From Dictyocoela muelleri (taxonomy: Eukaryota > Microsporidia), in the NCBI GenBank assembly GCA_016256075.1, contig SDVU01000308.1, forward strand, positions 1 through 15,499: a stretch of 15,499 nt of DNA, written 5' to 3'. Positions 1-7,830 of this stretch are shown here, in pieces. The notes under the pieces were generated by a model that was not told the origin of the DNA, did not search any database, and saw only the letters and a list, made by a program, of their open reading frames with translations. The position numbers and the translations under genes are program-made. Within the stretch, counting starts at the first letter, position 1, and each line of letters starts with the position of its first letter.

Positions 1-45
1 CGAAGAGGCCGCATCGGCGAGTTCACGCAATATCGCTCCTGGATT
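1..45. mobile_element. Edge of an element with GGCGAGTT-type ends (partial)
   Basis: The first bases are GC-rich compared with everything after them and include ATCGGCGAGTTCACGCAA. This resembles the terminal module of the MULE at 9959-11535, which reads GGCGAGTTGCGTAAACTCGC near its right end. I read it as the last bases of another member of that family whose body lies left of the window. The match is short, no second end is visible, and the boundary is a guess. Confidence 0.3.
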
Positions 46-593
46 TTTATAAAAAAATAAAAAATGTCTTAGTTATAGCAAGAATATTTAATTAAACGTT
101 ATTAGACATTTCCCTAAAGAAATACACTAAACTACATAATGTAGAAAAGTCAATAACTTAACAATTTATATTATATTGTCTTATATACATATTGTAGAAT
201 CAGTTTTATTATATAATTAGAAAATACGACTACAAAAAAGGAGTTTCTAAAACATATAAGTGTGACAAAAAAGATAAATTTATTATAATTTGGTATTTCT
301 ACCATTGTTATTTTTGTATATTTCTTTAGATGGGGTCTAAGATAAGTTTTATTTGAATATTCTTGTTTATCTGAGATTTTGCTAAATTTTTTTGTAAAAA
401 TACTGATGGAATTTTCGTGCTACTATTAAAAACCTAAAGAATTTCAGTTTATTCAAATTTATCTTACGTATATTTTAAATAAGTTTATCTTCAAGTTATA
501 TATGCTGAGCAGAGTAATACTGACAATTCATGAGGCCTTGGGTTTACGATATTATTTATATGGGCTTCTTTTTGTAGAAGTATTTAAAATATA
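46..593. other. AT-rich stretch without recognisable content
   Basis: No open frame of useful length, no protein-like stretch and no clear inverted or tandem repeat is visible here. It is rich in A and T runs and is probably decayed intergenic or transposon DNA. Confidence 0.5.
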
Positions 594-845
594 TCTATAA
601 ATCTAAAAAATCTGTCTATAACTCAAGGAAAATGTATCTATAACTCCAAGAAATTAGTATATAACAAAAAAGGTCTACAACTATTAAAAAAGATATATAA
701 CTTGAAAAATATGGTGCTATAACATTGGGAAAAAAATTATAATTTTGAAACATGTGTCATAACATGGAAAATAGGTCTATAACCTTAAGAAATTAATCTA
801 TATCTTTGGGAAATTGATTCATAGCTGATAAAAACCTTATGATAA
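594..845. repeat. Degenerate 21-22-bp minisatellite, CTATAAC unit type
   Basis: A CTATAAC-like start recurs at about 594, 616, 638, 659, 674, 695, 717, 738, 758, 777, 798 and 820, which gives about twelve units of mostly 20-22 bp. Each unit continues with an A/G-rich tail such as AAGAAAT or GGGAAAA. The units are diverged from each other. The array runs directly into the better conserved ATGGTGTC units at 846-972, which have the same period, so both are probably one array whose right part was homogenised more recently. Confidence 0.75.
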
Positions 846-972
846 ATGGTGTCAATAATAATATAAAATGGTGTCGATTTTAATGGAAATGGTGTCAATA
901 ATAGTGAAAGATGGTGTCGAAAATAATGAAAGATGGTGTCGACAATAATGAAAGATGGTGTCGAAAATAATG
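846..972. repeat. 22-bp minisatellite, ATGGTGTC unit type, six copies
   Basis: ATGGTGTC occurs at 846, 868, 889, 911, 933 and 955, with spacings of 22, 21, 22, 22 and 22. The last three units are nearly identical and read AAAGATGGTGTCGAAAATAA plus TG. The high similarity of the rightmost copies points to recent unit turnover. There is no coding or RNA-like feature in it. Confidence 0.9.
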
Positions 973-1292
973 AAAAAGTCTGTATAGTTTACCTTTTAAT
1001 AATTTTTTCAATTTATAAATGCTTCAATACAATTTTTAAGTTTTATAAAAAAAAATAGTAATTTTTGTAGTTTCACTAATCCACAATTTATTCAAATAAT
1101 TTCCCTCCTAAGTTTGTTATGCTGAAAAATATTTTTAAGAGAGTAAACCAAATAAAATTCTACAAAATTAGAAAATGAAAAAATATATGTTTTAAAAATG
1201 CGTCCACAACTAGAAATGAAAAGTTTGGTTCGCCTAGGTTATTTCCCTTTCTTTATGAGGAAATTTTCTCCTTTAGAAGACAAATTTAAGTG
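973..1292. other. AT-rich stretch without recognisable content
   Basis: This is the gap between the minisatellite and the 144-bp foldback. I see no gene-like frame, RNA-like fold or repeat in it. Confidence 0.5.
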
Positions 1293-1436
1293 TATTATTT
1301 GAAATAAGCGTAAAATCGCGGTTTATTCAGTTATAATCATTATAATAATTTTCTACTGAATATTTATGAAAGTTTAATATAATTATGATAATTATAACTG
1401 AATATAACTAGCGATTATAAGCTTTTTCAAATAATA
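1293..1436. mobile_element. 144-bp foldback element (hairpin MITE)
   Basis: The left arm starts TATTATTTGAAATAAGCG and the complement of the right end starts TATTATTTGAAAAAGCTT. The arms stay alignable for about 53 bases, through a shared TTCAGTTATAAT block, around a short centre. A small foldback without coding capacity is typical of a MITE. The family is unknown, and no convincing target duplication was found at its edges. Confidence 0.65.
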
Positions 1437-1511
1437 ATTTTGTAATTTCTTCGTAATGATGGTGATTTCTATATTTTAGGAAGAGTAGAAATTCTGGTGA
1501 GAACCGAAACA

Positions 1512-1540
1512 CTATAAAAATCCATTTCGGATTTTTATAG
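1512..1540. repeat. Perfect 12-bp inverted repeat
   Basis: CTATAAAAATCC (1512-1523) is followed after five bases by its exact complement GGATTTTTATAG (1529-1540). It lies 17 bases left of the AAGGCTGTAAAATC motif and may be part of that element's edge. A related GGATTTTTATA string occurs near position 39. No protein or RNA gene is linked to it. Confidence 0.6.
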
Positions 1541-1557
1541 AATAGTTTATTTGGTGC

Positions 1558-2306
1558 AAGGCTGTAAAATCGCCAACCCCAAGGTGGGATTTCCTGGGAA
1601 ATTGCGTGAAAATTAAAATATAAAATAAATATAATTTATTTTTATTCTAAAACAAAATTTATTTTTGATCAAACATTCAACTATTTCAAGCCCTATTTAC
1701 CTAATTTTTCCATGCTCATTATTTTTAATATTATAATAACACCCGATAAACTTGTTTAAAAATCATACAATGTAATATTTTTTACTCATAACCTTCTTTT
1801 CTTGTCTATTTTAATTAAAACAGAGATTTTCGGTTCTATAACGATTTGTGGCGACCAATATGAATGAGGAGGGGTAATGGGAGTGAGCAGAAAAAAGTAC
1901 GAAATACTCTATTAAATAAGTTACCCGGTTTATTTTTATATATACTCATATTATTACTATTTTTGGTCTTCTTTCCTACGCAAAAAACTAAAAATACTAA
2001 AAAAAAGTGTATATGAGAAAAGAACCAGCAAACTTCTTTAAAAGAAAATTCGTGCTTATATGGATATACTTACATTACCTCTATTCATTTCTTTTGAGAG
2101 CAACAACCCTTTTTAGACATTTTTTTCATAAATAAACAAATTATTATCAAATAAAATATCAAAGTCAGATATCGAAGATAAAAAAAAACTGTTGTGTAGT
2201 TTTGTTCAGCAGATTTTTAATGGTTTTGATTGGTATTTAGCTTTTGATTTTGTTTATCTTAAGGCTGTAAAAGCATCCACCTTATGGAAGGTGATTTTAC
2301 AGCCTT
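1558..2306. mobile_element. Candidate DNA element with palindromic AAGGCTGTAAAATC end
   Basis: AAGGCTGTAAAATCGCC at 1558-1574 matches the complement of the right edge GGTGATTTTACAGCCTT at 2290-2306, so the two could be terminal inverted repeats of a 749-bp element. The right edge is itself a 46-bp near-palindrome (2261-2306). The left edge shows a weaker hairpin, with GCC and GGTGGGATTT after it. I saw no target duplication and no transposase relic inside. A 73-codon open frame at 2192-2413 runs across the palindrome and resembles nothing known, so I do not call it a gene. Confidence 0.4.
2261..2306. repeat. 46-bp near-palindrome
   Basis: AAGGCTGTAAAAGCATCCACC, then TTAT, then GGAAGGTGATTTTACAGCCTT. 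The two halves are reverse complements except for a few positions. It could form a cruciform and looks like a transposon terminus folded on itself, the same architecture as the other palindromic ends in this window. Confidence 0.8.
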
Positions 2307-3060
2307 CCTCGCTTATTTTATTTTTAAAGCTTGTTTGGAGTGTGTACTGCATCAAAGTTTACTACCTTCTACATAAAAATATTTATGTTAAATATTTATT
2401 GTTAAATTTTTAGATAAAATTTGACAAAAATATGTTTTTTTTTTATTAAAATTGTTTTTAATGAATTTTTAATATACAAACCGGTTCTTCACTACTCTAT
2501 TAGTATACTAATCGACTTCCGTAAGAGAAAATTACATATTTCTCATTTAAAATAATCGTTAAATCGGAAGTTATTTCCAGTTATAGTAATAATATGTTGC
2601 AATTTATATTTTATTAAAAATTAAATTTTTAAATATTCCTTTGAGGATGCGATTTACTCTAAAAAAAGGAGAGTGAATAACCCGTTAGCGAACCAATAAT
2701 TCCTTACACAAGCTATATTTTCTTAACTCAAATCATAGATCAAACAATTAATTTGAAAAAATTAAGTTTAATAAGTATGTAATAATATATAAATTAAAAG
2801 CTATTAATAAGTAGTAAAGTATTTATTACTTGTATATTTCTAGAAATCTCGCTTTGAACATCTAAATATATTTATTTAGAATTATTATAGCTTAAAATCA
2901 TTATTTTTATTTCTGAATTGAAGTTAATACATATATTTATTCCTTTAATCATAAAAAAATCGTAAAAATAACAAAATGAGGCGTTAATTAATATAAAATG
3001 CAATATTCAATCAAAACTGTATGGATAAAATTTCTTTTAAAAATAAAATAATACGAAATT
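2307..3060. other. AT-rich stretch with small imperfect hairpins only
   Basis: No gene-like frame is visible. Two minor inverted repeats occur: ACTTCCG near 2514 with CGGAAGT near 2565, and ATTTACTCT with AGAGTGAAT around 2651-2680. Both are short and could be chance or worn transposon edges. Confidence 0.45.
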
Positions 3061-3071
3061 TTGCTTTTTTC

Positions 3072-3120
3072 CGGAAAATGGACTACATTTAAAATTTTTT
3101 TTAGTGTGGTCTACTTTCCG
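3072..3120. repeat. Imperfect hairpin, CGGAAAATGGAC arms
   Basis: CGGAAAATGGACTAC (3072-3086) pairs at about 12 of 15 positions with GTGGTCTACTTTCCG (3106-3120). The arms resemble the GTAAATGGACCAT palindrome at 4284-4315, especially the TGGAC core, so it may be another worn palindromic terminus. It lies just inside the hAT-type end at 3232. Confidence 0.5.
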
Positions 3121-3139
3121 AAGAAGACCTTGATTTTTT

Positions 3140-3232
3140 TATGAAATTCTAAGATTTATGACATTTGGGGGTCCCGAGGAAAATTTAAATATGAAAAGGG
3201 GTCCACGAATCAAAAAAGTTTGAGAACCACTG
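3140..3232 (-). mobile_element. Lone hAT-type transposon terminus
   Basis: The right edge reads TTTGAGAACCACTG, whose complement CAGTGGTTCTCAAA is the classic terminus of many animal hAT transposons. GGGGTCC strings follow inward, also common in such ends. The next eight bases, CTCTACAG (3233-3240), would be the target duplication, but I found neither that 8-mer nor a matching left end upstream. The element body should lie to the left and appears truncated or lost. The hAT transposase relic at 3560-4270 lies on the outer side of this end, so it belongs to a different copy. Confidence 0.6.
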
Positions 3233-3294
3233 CTCTACAGGGTTTAGTAATAATAAGTTTTAAATTAAAATAAGAATAAAAATAATAATAAAAA

Positions 3295-3344
3295 TGATCA
3301 GTCCCATTATAATCGCTCTAGGGGAAAAATAATGAGACTGATCA
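3295..3344. repeat. 50-bp hairpin, 16-bp arms
   Basis: TGATCAGTCCCATTAT (3295-3310) and ATAATGAGACTGATCA (3329-3344) are complementary at 15 of 16 positions around an 18-base loop. It could be a very small foldback or a solo palindromic terminus. No gene or terminator context explains it. Confidence 0.7.
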
Positions 3345-3559
3345 AAAATTTGGTTATATTTTTAATAAATTTTAGTTATCATAAAAATTTTGATGTTTTT
3401 TATGTTAGTTTAAAAATAACGAATACAAATAATTAGTCACAAAAAAAATTATATAAAAGAATTTTAATATAAAATTAGTAGACCTCGTACTTTTAACCCC
3501 CGTTATTTTCAAACTCCTCGTTATTTTTTATAACACCACATTTTTTAACTAGGCCTGCA
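3345..3559. other. AT-rich spacer
   Basis: Nothing recognisable was found. It may contain the unreadable carboxy-terminal end of the adjacent hAT transposase relic. Confidence 0.4.
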
Positions 3560-4270
3560 AAGAATATTCAATCTAGTTTTTCATTCTAAAATCAAATTAA
3601 TATTTCTAAATTTCTCTTTTTTTGCATATTCTTGGAGGATTTCGGTTGTTGTAGGCTACTTTTTGAAAATATTTACGACACACATTATTTTCCCAATTAA
3701 ATAATTTATGTAAAAATTCTGTATAATGTTACCGAACCTAAAATCATGAATAACCTTTGAAGTAAAAAATGTTAGGCTGTTTCTAATTTCACTTTTTGTG
3801 TTGAAACGCTTTATATATATTCCAAAGTACTTTCCTCTGACTCTTAATGTTCTCTTTTATACGTAATTTGTTCTTTTTAATCCAGAAATACCTTTTTTAT
3901 AAAGTGTTTTAGTTTCTGTTAAATAGATTGCATGAGCCAAACACTGTTGATATTCTATCCCAATTATTTCCCAAATTAGACCATCACATATACACCATAT
4001 TTTATACTAAAAATTTTTTGTATTTTAATAAATATTCCAAATTCGTTTAGAACTTCATTAACCGTTTAAAGTGTCGCACTAAAATCAAAAACTTTAAAAA
4101 TATTGTTAATACACAAAACATGTATTGTAAAGTGATCATGTAAATTCATATTAACATATATAAGGTTCTGATTCGTTGTATATTCGTTCGAAGTAATAGA
4201 GAATCTTATTCCTCTTTCCAATAAGTTCTTAATCTTTAGCTTAAATTCTCTATTTTTAGATTAAAAACAT
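3560..4270 (-). pseudogene. hAT transposase fossil
   Basis: Reading leftward from about 4265, an open stretch of some 60 codons contains RFSITSNEYTTN followed by YVNMNLHDHF, the usual hAT pattern of a phenylalanine-serine-threonine-like strand, a DEWT-like turn and then YxNxxLH. Further on come EVLNEFGIFIK and then, in shifted frames, YGVYVMV and EYQQCLAHAIYLTETK. The last corresponds to the hAT block around DGASVM and the C-x2-H-x-I/L-x-L histidine motif. Stops and frame changes are frequent from about 4069 on, so it cannot be functional. The amino-terminal BED-finger part is missing: the reading ends where the palindromic-end element at 4276 starts, which suggests interruption or deletion there. 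Downstream of about 3640 the match fades. The family call is firm; the exact ends are not. Confidence 0.75.
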
Positions 4271-4283
4271 TTCGAGTCTTCTC

Positions 4284-4315
4284 GTAAATGGACCATAAAA
4301 AAATGGTCCACTTAC
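4284..4315. repeat. 32-bp palindrome at element end
   Basis: GTAAATGGACCAT (4284-4296) is complementary to ATGGTCCACTTAC (4303-4315) at 12 of 13 positions, with a six-A loop. It is the folded terminus of the element at 4276-4956. Confidence 0.8.
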
Positions 4316-4587
4316 ACTACAAAAGCAAAAAAAAACTTATAAAAAATTATAACCTATAATTTTCAATGTTTCGATAAAAATTTCATAGATATTGACTGTC
4401 TATTTGATTTTTTTTTAATGTGAAAAATGTGTTTCGCCCTTCCTCCTCTATCCTCTCTCAAAAAAATTATATTACTAAATATGGTATTTTTAAAAGATAA
4501 AAAAATTTATATTGTCTTATACATATTAAAAAAACAGTATGAAATATAAGTCGCTATTGCCAAGTTTTGTAAACTGATTCTTAAAAT

Positions 4588-4788
4588 ATGTATATACGAC
4601 AATATAAAAAATCATTGGCCTTTACTAATGCTATATTTAGTATATTGCGATATTTTTTTAGAAGAGAGAGGGTGTCTAAGAGAAGGATAACCAGATTTTT
4701 TGTCACGCTTAAAATTATAAAGGAGAAAATAACATGGTGTAATGCGCAAAGATATTGGCGATGTATAACATCATATTTATTCAGGTGA
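4588..4788 (+). other. Unassigned 66-codon open frame
   Basis: It starts at an ATG and encodes a very basic 66-residue peptide, with RRERVSKRRITRF in the middle and WCNAQRYWRC near the end. The opposite strand is also open over almost the same bases (4581-4796, 71 codons). In DNA this AT-rich, 200 bases open on both strands is mildly unusual and this part looks slightly less AT-rich than its surroundings. It fills the middle of the candidate element at 4276-4956, so it could be a remnant of a transposon gene. I recognise no domain, and chance remains the simplest explanation. Confidence 0.2.
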
Positions 4789-4956
4789 CGTTTCATAGAA
4801 ATTCAATCAAAATGAATTTATAAAATTTCTAAAGAAATATTAAAAGCAATATGTCAACGAAAATATATATTATTTTTATTTTATTTTTATTGTTAAATTT
4901 TAAAAAAAAATTGTAAAAGGTAGCTATCATACCCTTAGTCCACTTACGCTAGAAGC

Positions 4957-5185
4957 CCCAACCTTTTTTATGTAAAAGTTTACATTGATCATATACCTAT
5001 TCACTATGGAAATGAATAAAAACATTGTGACCACATAAATGAAATTCTTAAATTACTAAATGAAAGGCTTATCAATAAACTTTAAACAATGTTATTTTTT
5101 TTATAATTAGTGAGATGTTTTTGGGGACGTATCATATCACCCGATGAAATAAAAATAGTTATAAAGTTGAGCTGATTAGAAAATT
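4957..5185. other. Spacer between two elements
   Basis: No feature is recognised between the GTAARTGGAC element and the Merlin composite. The last eight bases (5178-5185, AGAAAATT) may be the left target duplication of the Merlin element. Confidence 0.4.
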
Positions 5186-5309
5186 GACACTCTATATTCA
5201 TAAGGGACCTATAAATCTTCTAAACCATACGAGTTTATGACAAAGTAAGTAAAAAATATTTGATTTAGATACGAAGAGCTACTATAGCTGTATATGTTTT
5301 TTTTAAGCT

Positions 5310-5388
5310 GTATTTTTTTATTTCTAAATTTAGAACCTTTAAATCTAAATTTCGAAATAGAAAAATATAGCTTAAAGAACATATCCAC
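5310..5388 (+). repeat. Left copy of a 77-79-bp direct repeat
   Basis: It runs from GTATTTTTTTATTTC to AACATATCCAC and is repeated at 6069-6145 with a few differences, mainly in A and T runs. The repeat is the centre and part of the right arm of the Merlin hairpin. It ends exactly where the inserted element begins with GGCTGCCCGGCAACTCGC, so it looks like a target duplication made on insertion, though an unusually long one. Confidence 0.8.
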
Positions 5389-6068
5389 GGCTGCCCGGCA
5401 ACTCGCTCTAACTGGGCGAGTTGCCGGTTTTTCATCCAGAAATTTTATACCCTTATAGTTTTTAAAAAATCTGTAAGAAAAATGTACATCATGATTCGGT
5501 ATGTCAAAAATTAAAAACAAATAAATAAAAAACATTTTCAGATGTTTTAAATGACATAATTATGTGATAACGTTGTTTCAATAAATATTTTGTGAAATTA
5601 TTAAACAAAATTTAATTATAAAAATTAAAAAAAATCAAAATTAAAAAAAATCAAAATTAAAACTAAAAATAAAGAAAATACATAAAATTTTCCTTTAAAT
5701 TTAATATTTTATTAAGTAAAGAAGCTATTATCATCAAATACTTTATCCCCGTAAATTTATTGAAATTGTAAATTTATCCATCAACTCATCATATTCAGTA
5801 AAATGAACGTCCCCATGATCTAGAAATGGCTTTTTAATTTTATTTTTGTCAATCGCATGCTGATTTTTTAACTCAACACCAAATTCACATATATATATAT
5901 ATATGATATTTTTCACTGTGAATGATTGTGATAATCATATCATAAGTATAATAATATTTTTATATTCCTCAAACTTTGCATTTAATTTATTGTGATTCAT
6001 AGGGGTTGTGAAAATTACTGGACGAGTAACTGGCAACTCGCCCAGGTTGGGCGAGTTGCCGGTTAACG
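5389..6068. mobile_element. Element with GGCAACTCGCCC palindromic ends, inserted in the Merlin hairpin
   Basis: The left terminus CCGGCAACTCGC...GGGCGAGTTGCCGG (about 5395-5427) and the right terminus GGCAACTCGCCCAGGTTGGGCGAGTTGCCGG (split here as GGCAACTCGCCC and GGGCGAGTTGCCGG, 6031-6062) are each near-perfect palindromes. Inside them the two ends remain alignable for about 30 more bases (CATCCAGAAATTTT against CGTCCAGTAATTTT). The termini share ACTCGCCCA and GGGCGAGTT with the MULE at 9959-11535, so this is probably a non-autonomous relative of it. No MULE transposase is present; the interior carries a short reading frame (5743-6000) and AT-rich DNA including an (AT) run near 5889-5904. 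Confidence 0.7.
5743..6000 (-). pseudogene. Unrecognised 85-codon frame inside the inserted element
   Basis: Reading leftward from an ATG at 5998-6000 the frame begins MNHNKLNAKFEEYKN and ends ...DELMDKFTISINLRG before a stop at 5743-5745. There is one in-frame TGA after about 21 codons. The second part is rich in charged residues (KNKIKKPFLDHGDVHFTEYD), unlike the low-complexity I/N/K/F translations of the surrounding DNA. The frame starts about 30 bases inside the right palindromic terminus and is the only protein-like content of this element. It could be a captured host gene fragment, a remnant of an accessory transposon protein, or chance. I recognise no family. The TGA could be a nonsense mutation or, if Met is used further in, mark upstream sequence that is not coding. 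Confidence 0.3.
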
Positions 6069-6145
6069 GTATTTTTGTATTTCTAAATTTAGAACCTTTA
6101 AATCTAAATTTCGAAATAAAAATTTAGCTTAAAGAACATATCCAC
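6069..6145 (+). repeat. Right copy of a 77-79-bp direct repeat
   Basis: It starts GTATTTTTGTATTTC directly after the right palindrome of the inserted element, ends AACATATCCAC, and then continues into the undisturbed right arm of the Merlin hairpin (TCATAGTATCTC). Compared with 5310-5388 it differs at a handful of sites and two short indels. Confidence 0.8.
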
Positions 6146-6189
6146 TCATAGTATCTCATTGTATCTAATTCAAATATTTTTTACTTTGT

Positions 6190-7010
6190 CATAAGCTCGT
6201 ATGGTTGAGAATACTTTTAAAAATAAAAATATTATTAAAAAAAATAATTTTTAAAACTTTTAATGAAAAAAGATAAGGTTCTGTTGAATACTTTCTCCAA
6301 ACAAAAATATCTAAATGTTTTTGTAAAACATTTTTATTTATCCCGAAAACATGATAAATCTTTTTTTTTCCTGTTTCCATAATTTCTCAATTAATTGGGT
6401 ATGTTTTTTTTGTTATCAAATTAAAAAGTTTTGTTTATGATTAACTGTATAGTGACTGTAACATTTATCAGAATATCTAATATATTATTTCCACATATCA
6501 GACATTGCTATACTACATTTTTCGATATTAAGATCAATTATCGACTGTAAAGTAGATTTTGACCTTCCAGTAACTTCATACATAAAACATATATTAGTAC
6601 TGACTTCGACACCCTCAAATACTCATAATGAGGATTTAAACTTCCATAATTATATTTTCTTTTATTGAAACATGATTCATCTATTTGTACTTCAATCCCA
6701 ACTCCGCCTATCTTCGTTTTATTAAGTAAAACATCCTTTATTATGCTTAGCCCTAAAATTATTTTTGTAATAATAATAGCTATTGTGACTTATTCTTAAT
6801 TCATAAATGGCATTTTTAGGACCTATATCATCATGAAAATATAAGTAAGTAAATTTAATAAATTTAAGAAAAACTATTCGGCATTTTTAAAAAAAAACTC
6901 ATTTCATAAATTGATCTTGTAGTTTTACCTTTATTACATTTCCAACAATACATATATTCACAATTTTTCTTCTTAATTAACACTATTATTAACAGGCATT
7001 TTTCATTTCA
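6190..7010 (-). pseudogene. Merlin / ISXO2-like transposase fossil
   Basis: Reading leftward, a zinc-ribbon relic comes first (about 7005-6895, with CEYMYCWKCNKGKTTRSIYE and then MSFFF). IGGVGIEVQIDESCF follows near 6735-6665; its DES carries the first catalytic aspartate. Next are TGRSKSTLQSIIDLNI and AMSDMWK (second aspartate, about 6500), then HYTVNHKQNF near 6440 and QLIEKLWKQ near 6390 with the third acidic residue. The end, VWRKYSTEPYLFSLKVLK (about 6300-6240), matches the usual W-R-x-P-F tail. The order and spacing are those of ISXO2/Merlin enzymes of about 250 residues that cut and paste DNA. Several stops and frame changes make it inactive. It ends next to the left foldback, and the 618-bp foldback at 7072 lies just upstream of its start. 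Confidence 0.85.
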
Positions 7011-7062
7011 TTTTGAGAGGAATAAGTCCCGATTCCTAGATAATTTCTATACTTCTATCTTT

Positions 7063-7071
7063 CTTTAAGCA
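7063..7071 (+). repeat. 9-bp target duplication, left copy
   Basis: CTTTAAGCA precedes the 618-bp foldback and recurs right after it at 7690-7698. Nine bases is the expected size for MULE-type insertions. Confidence 0.65.
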
Positions 7072-7689
7072 GGCTTCAGTTCAACTAGCCTATAGGTGAG
7101 TTGAACCTAAACTCGCCAAAATTAAAAAAGTTTCAACTCGCCAAAATATCTTTGTAAAAAATTATTTATAAAGCATTAAAAAATAGAATTTTATCATCTG
7201 AAACCTAAATAAACAAGAAATTGCCTGTTATCTAAAGAACTAAAGACCCCTTTCTTCGGATTTGTAAATCTTAATTAGTTAGAGCATAGAGTATATTTCT
7301 TATTTCAATTAGGCTTAAAATCGCAAGATAAATATATATAATCAATAATTAAAATTCGAAGATATTATAGAAAATTATCAAATTTAGTGCAGTATATAAT
7401 TTAACAAGGGCTTATAAATCTCAGGAAACAATTATTGATTATATATAGATTTATCTCGCCATTTTAATCTTATTGGAAATAAGAAACATATTTTATAGTT
7501 TACCAATAAATACTTAGTTATCCGATAAGCATAACTTGTTTGAGAATCTGCAATTTGTTGTTTCTTTGGGCTTTTGGATAATAAAATTCTATTTTTTAAT
7601 GCATTATAAATAATTTTATGGCGAGTTGAACCTTTTTAATTTTAGCGAGTTTAGGTTCAACTCGCCTATAGGCGAGTTGAACCTAAAAG
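7072..7689. mobile_element. 618-bp MULE-like foldback element
   Basis: Almost the whole element is one inverted repeat with arms near 280 bases. The ends carry GGTGAGTTGAACCTAAACTC on the left (7095-7114) and, as its complement on the right, GAGTTTAGGTTCAACTCGCC. The arms pair through GCATTAAAAAATAGAATTTT and then, near the centre, through TATTTCTTATTTC and ATATATAATCAATAATT (7290-7350 against 7433-7494). CTCGCCAAAATT near the end is shared with the terminal repeat of the MULE at 9959-11535. It has no coding content and a matching CTTTAAGCA on both sides, so it is a non-autonomous MULE-type foldback inserted upstream of the Merlin transposase. Confidence 0.8.
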
Positions 7690-7698
7690 CTTTAAGCA
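7690..7698 (+). repeat. 9-bp target duplication, right copy
   Basis: CTTTAAGCA, identical to 7063-7071. Confidence 0.65.
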
Positions 7699-7830
7699 AT
7701 ATACTATTGATTCAGTATACTGCATTTCATCAATGTTTTTATTTGGCAAGGTCAAAAGGTTAATTTGAAAAAAAACATTTTGGCGCCAAAACTATGAAAA
7801 AATTTTAAAAACTCAAAAATCTTCCCTATT

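Larger units (their letters stand above)
4276..4956. mobile_element. Candidate DNA element with GTAARTGGAC ends
   Basis: TCTTCTCGTAAATGGAC near 4277-4293 matches the complement of the right edge GTCCACTTACGCTAGAAGC (4939-4957), allowing two extra bases. These would be terminal inverted repeats of a roughly 680-bp element. The left terminus continues into a 32-bp palindrome (4284-4315). The right one shows only a weak hairpin. Its left border coincides with the break in the hAT transposase fossil. No target duplication is obvious. Inside are overlapping open frames on both strands (see 4588-4788) that I cannot assign to a family. Confidence 0.5.
5227..6202. repeat. Left foldback of the Merlin element, split by an insertion
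   Basis: The left arm begins ATACGAGTTTATGACAAAGT (5227) and the right arm ends in ACTTTGTCATAAGCTCGTAT (6183-6202). Reading inward the arms pair through TATTTGATTTAGATACGAAG, CTACTAT, GATATGTT-like and TTTAAGCT blocks to a centre around 5321-5355 with TTTCTAAATTTAGA. Removing 5389-6145 restores a continuous hairpin of about 219 bases. The insertion lies in the right arm and is accompanied by a second copy of the hairpin centre (6069-6145). Confidence 0.75.

Noticed and set aside
846-972. CRISPR array
   Set aside because: The units are contiguous 22-bp tandem copies without spacers of unrelated sequence, and the setting is eukaryotic.
2192-2413. 73-codon open frame on the plus strand
   Set aside because: It crosses a 46-bp palindrome and resembles no known protein.
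5209-5535. 108-codon open frame on the minus strand
   Set aside because: It runs through the Merlin hairpin, the 79-bp repeat and the CTCGCC palindrome, so it joins unrelated repeat pieces and is a chance frame.
5889-5904. AT dinucleotide run as a functional site
   Set aside because: A short microsatellite in AT-rich DNA; no reason to give it a role.
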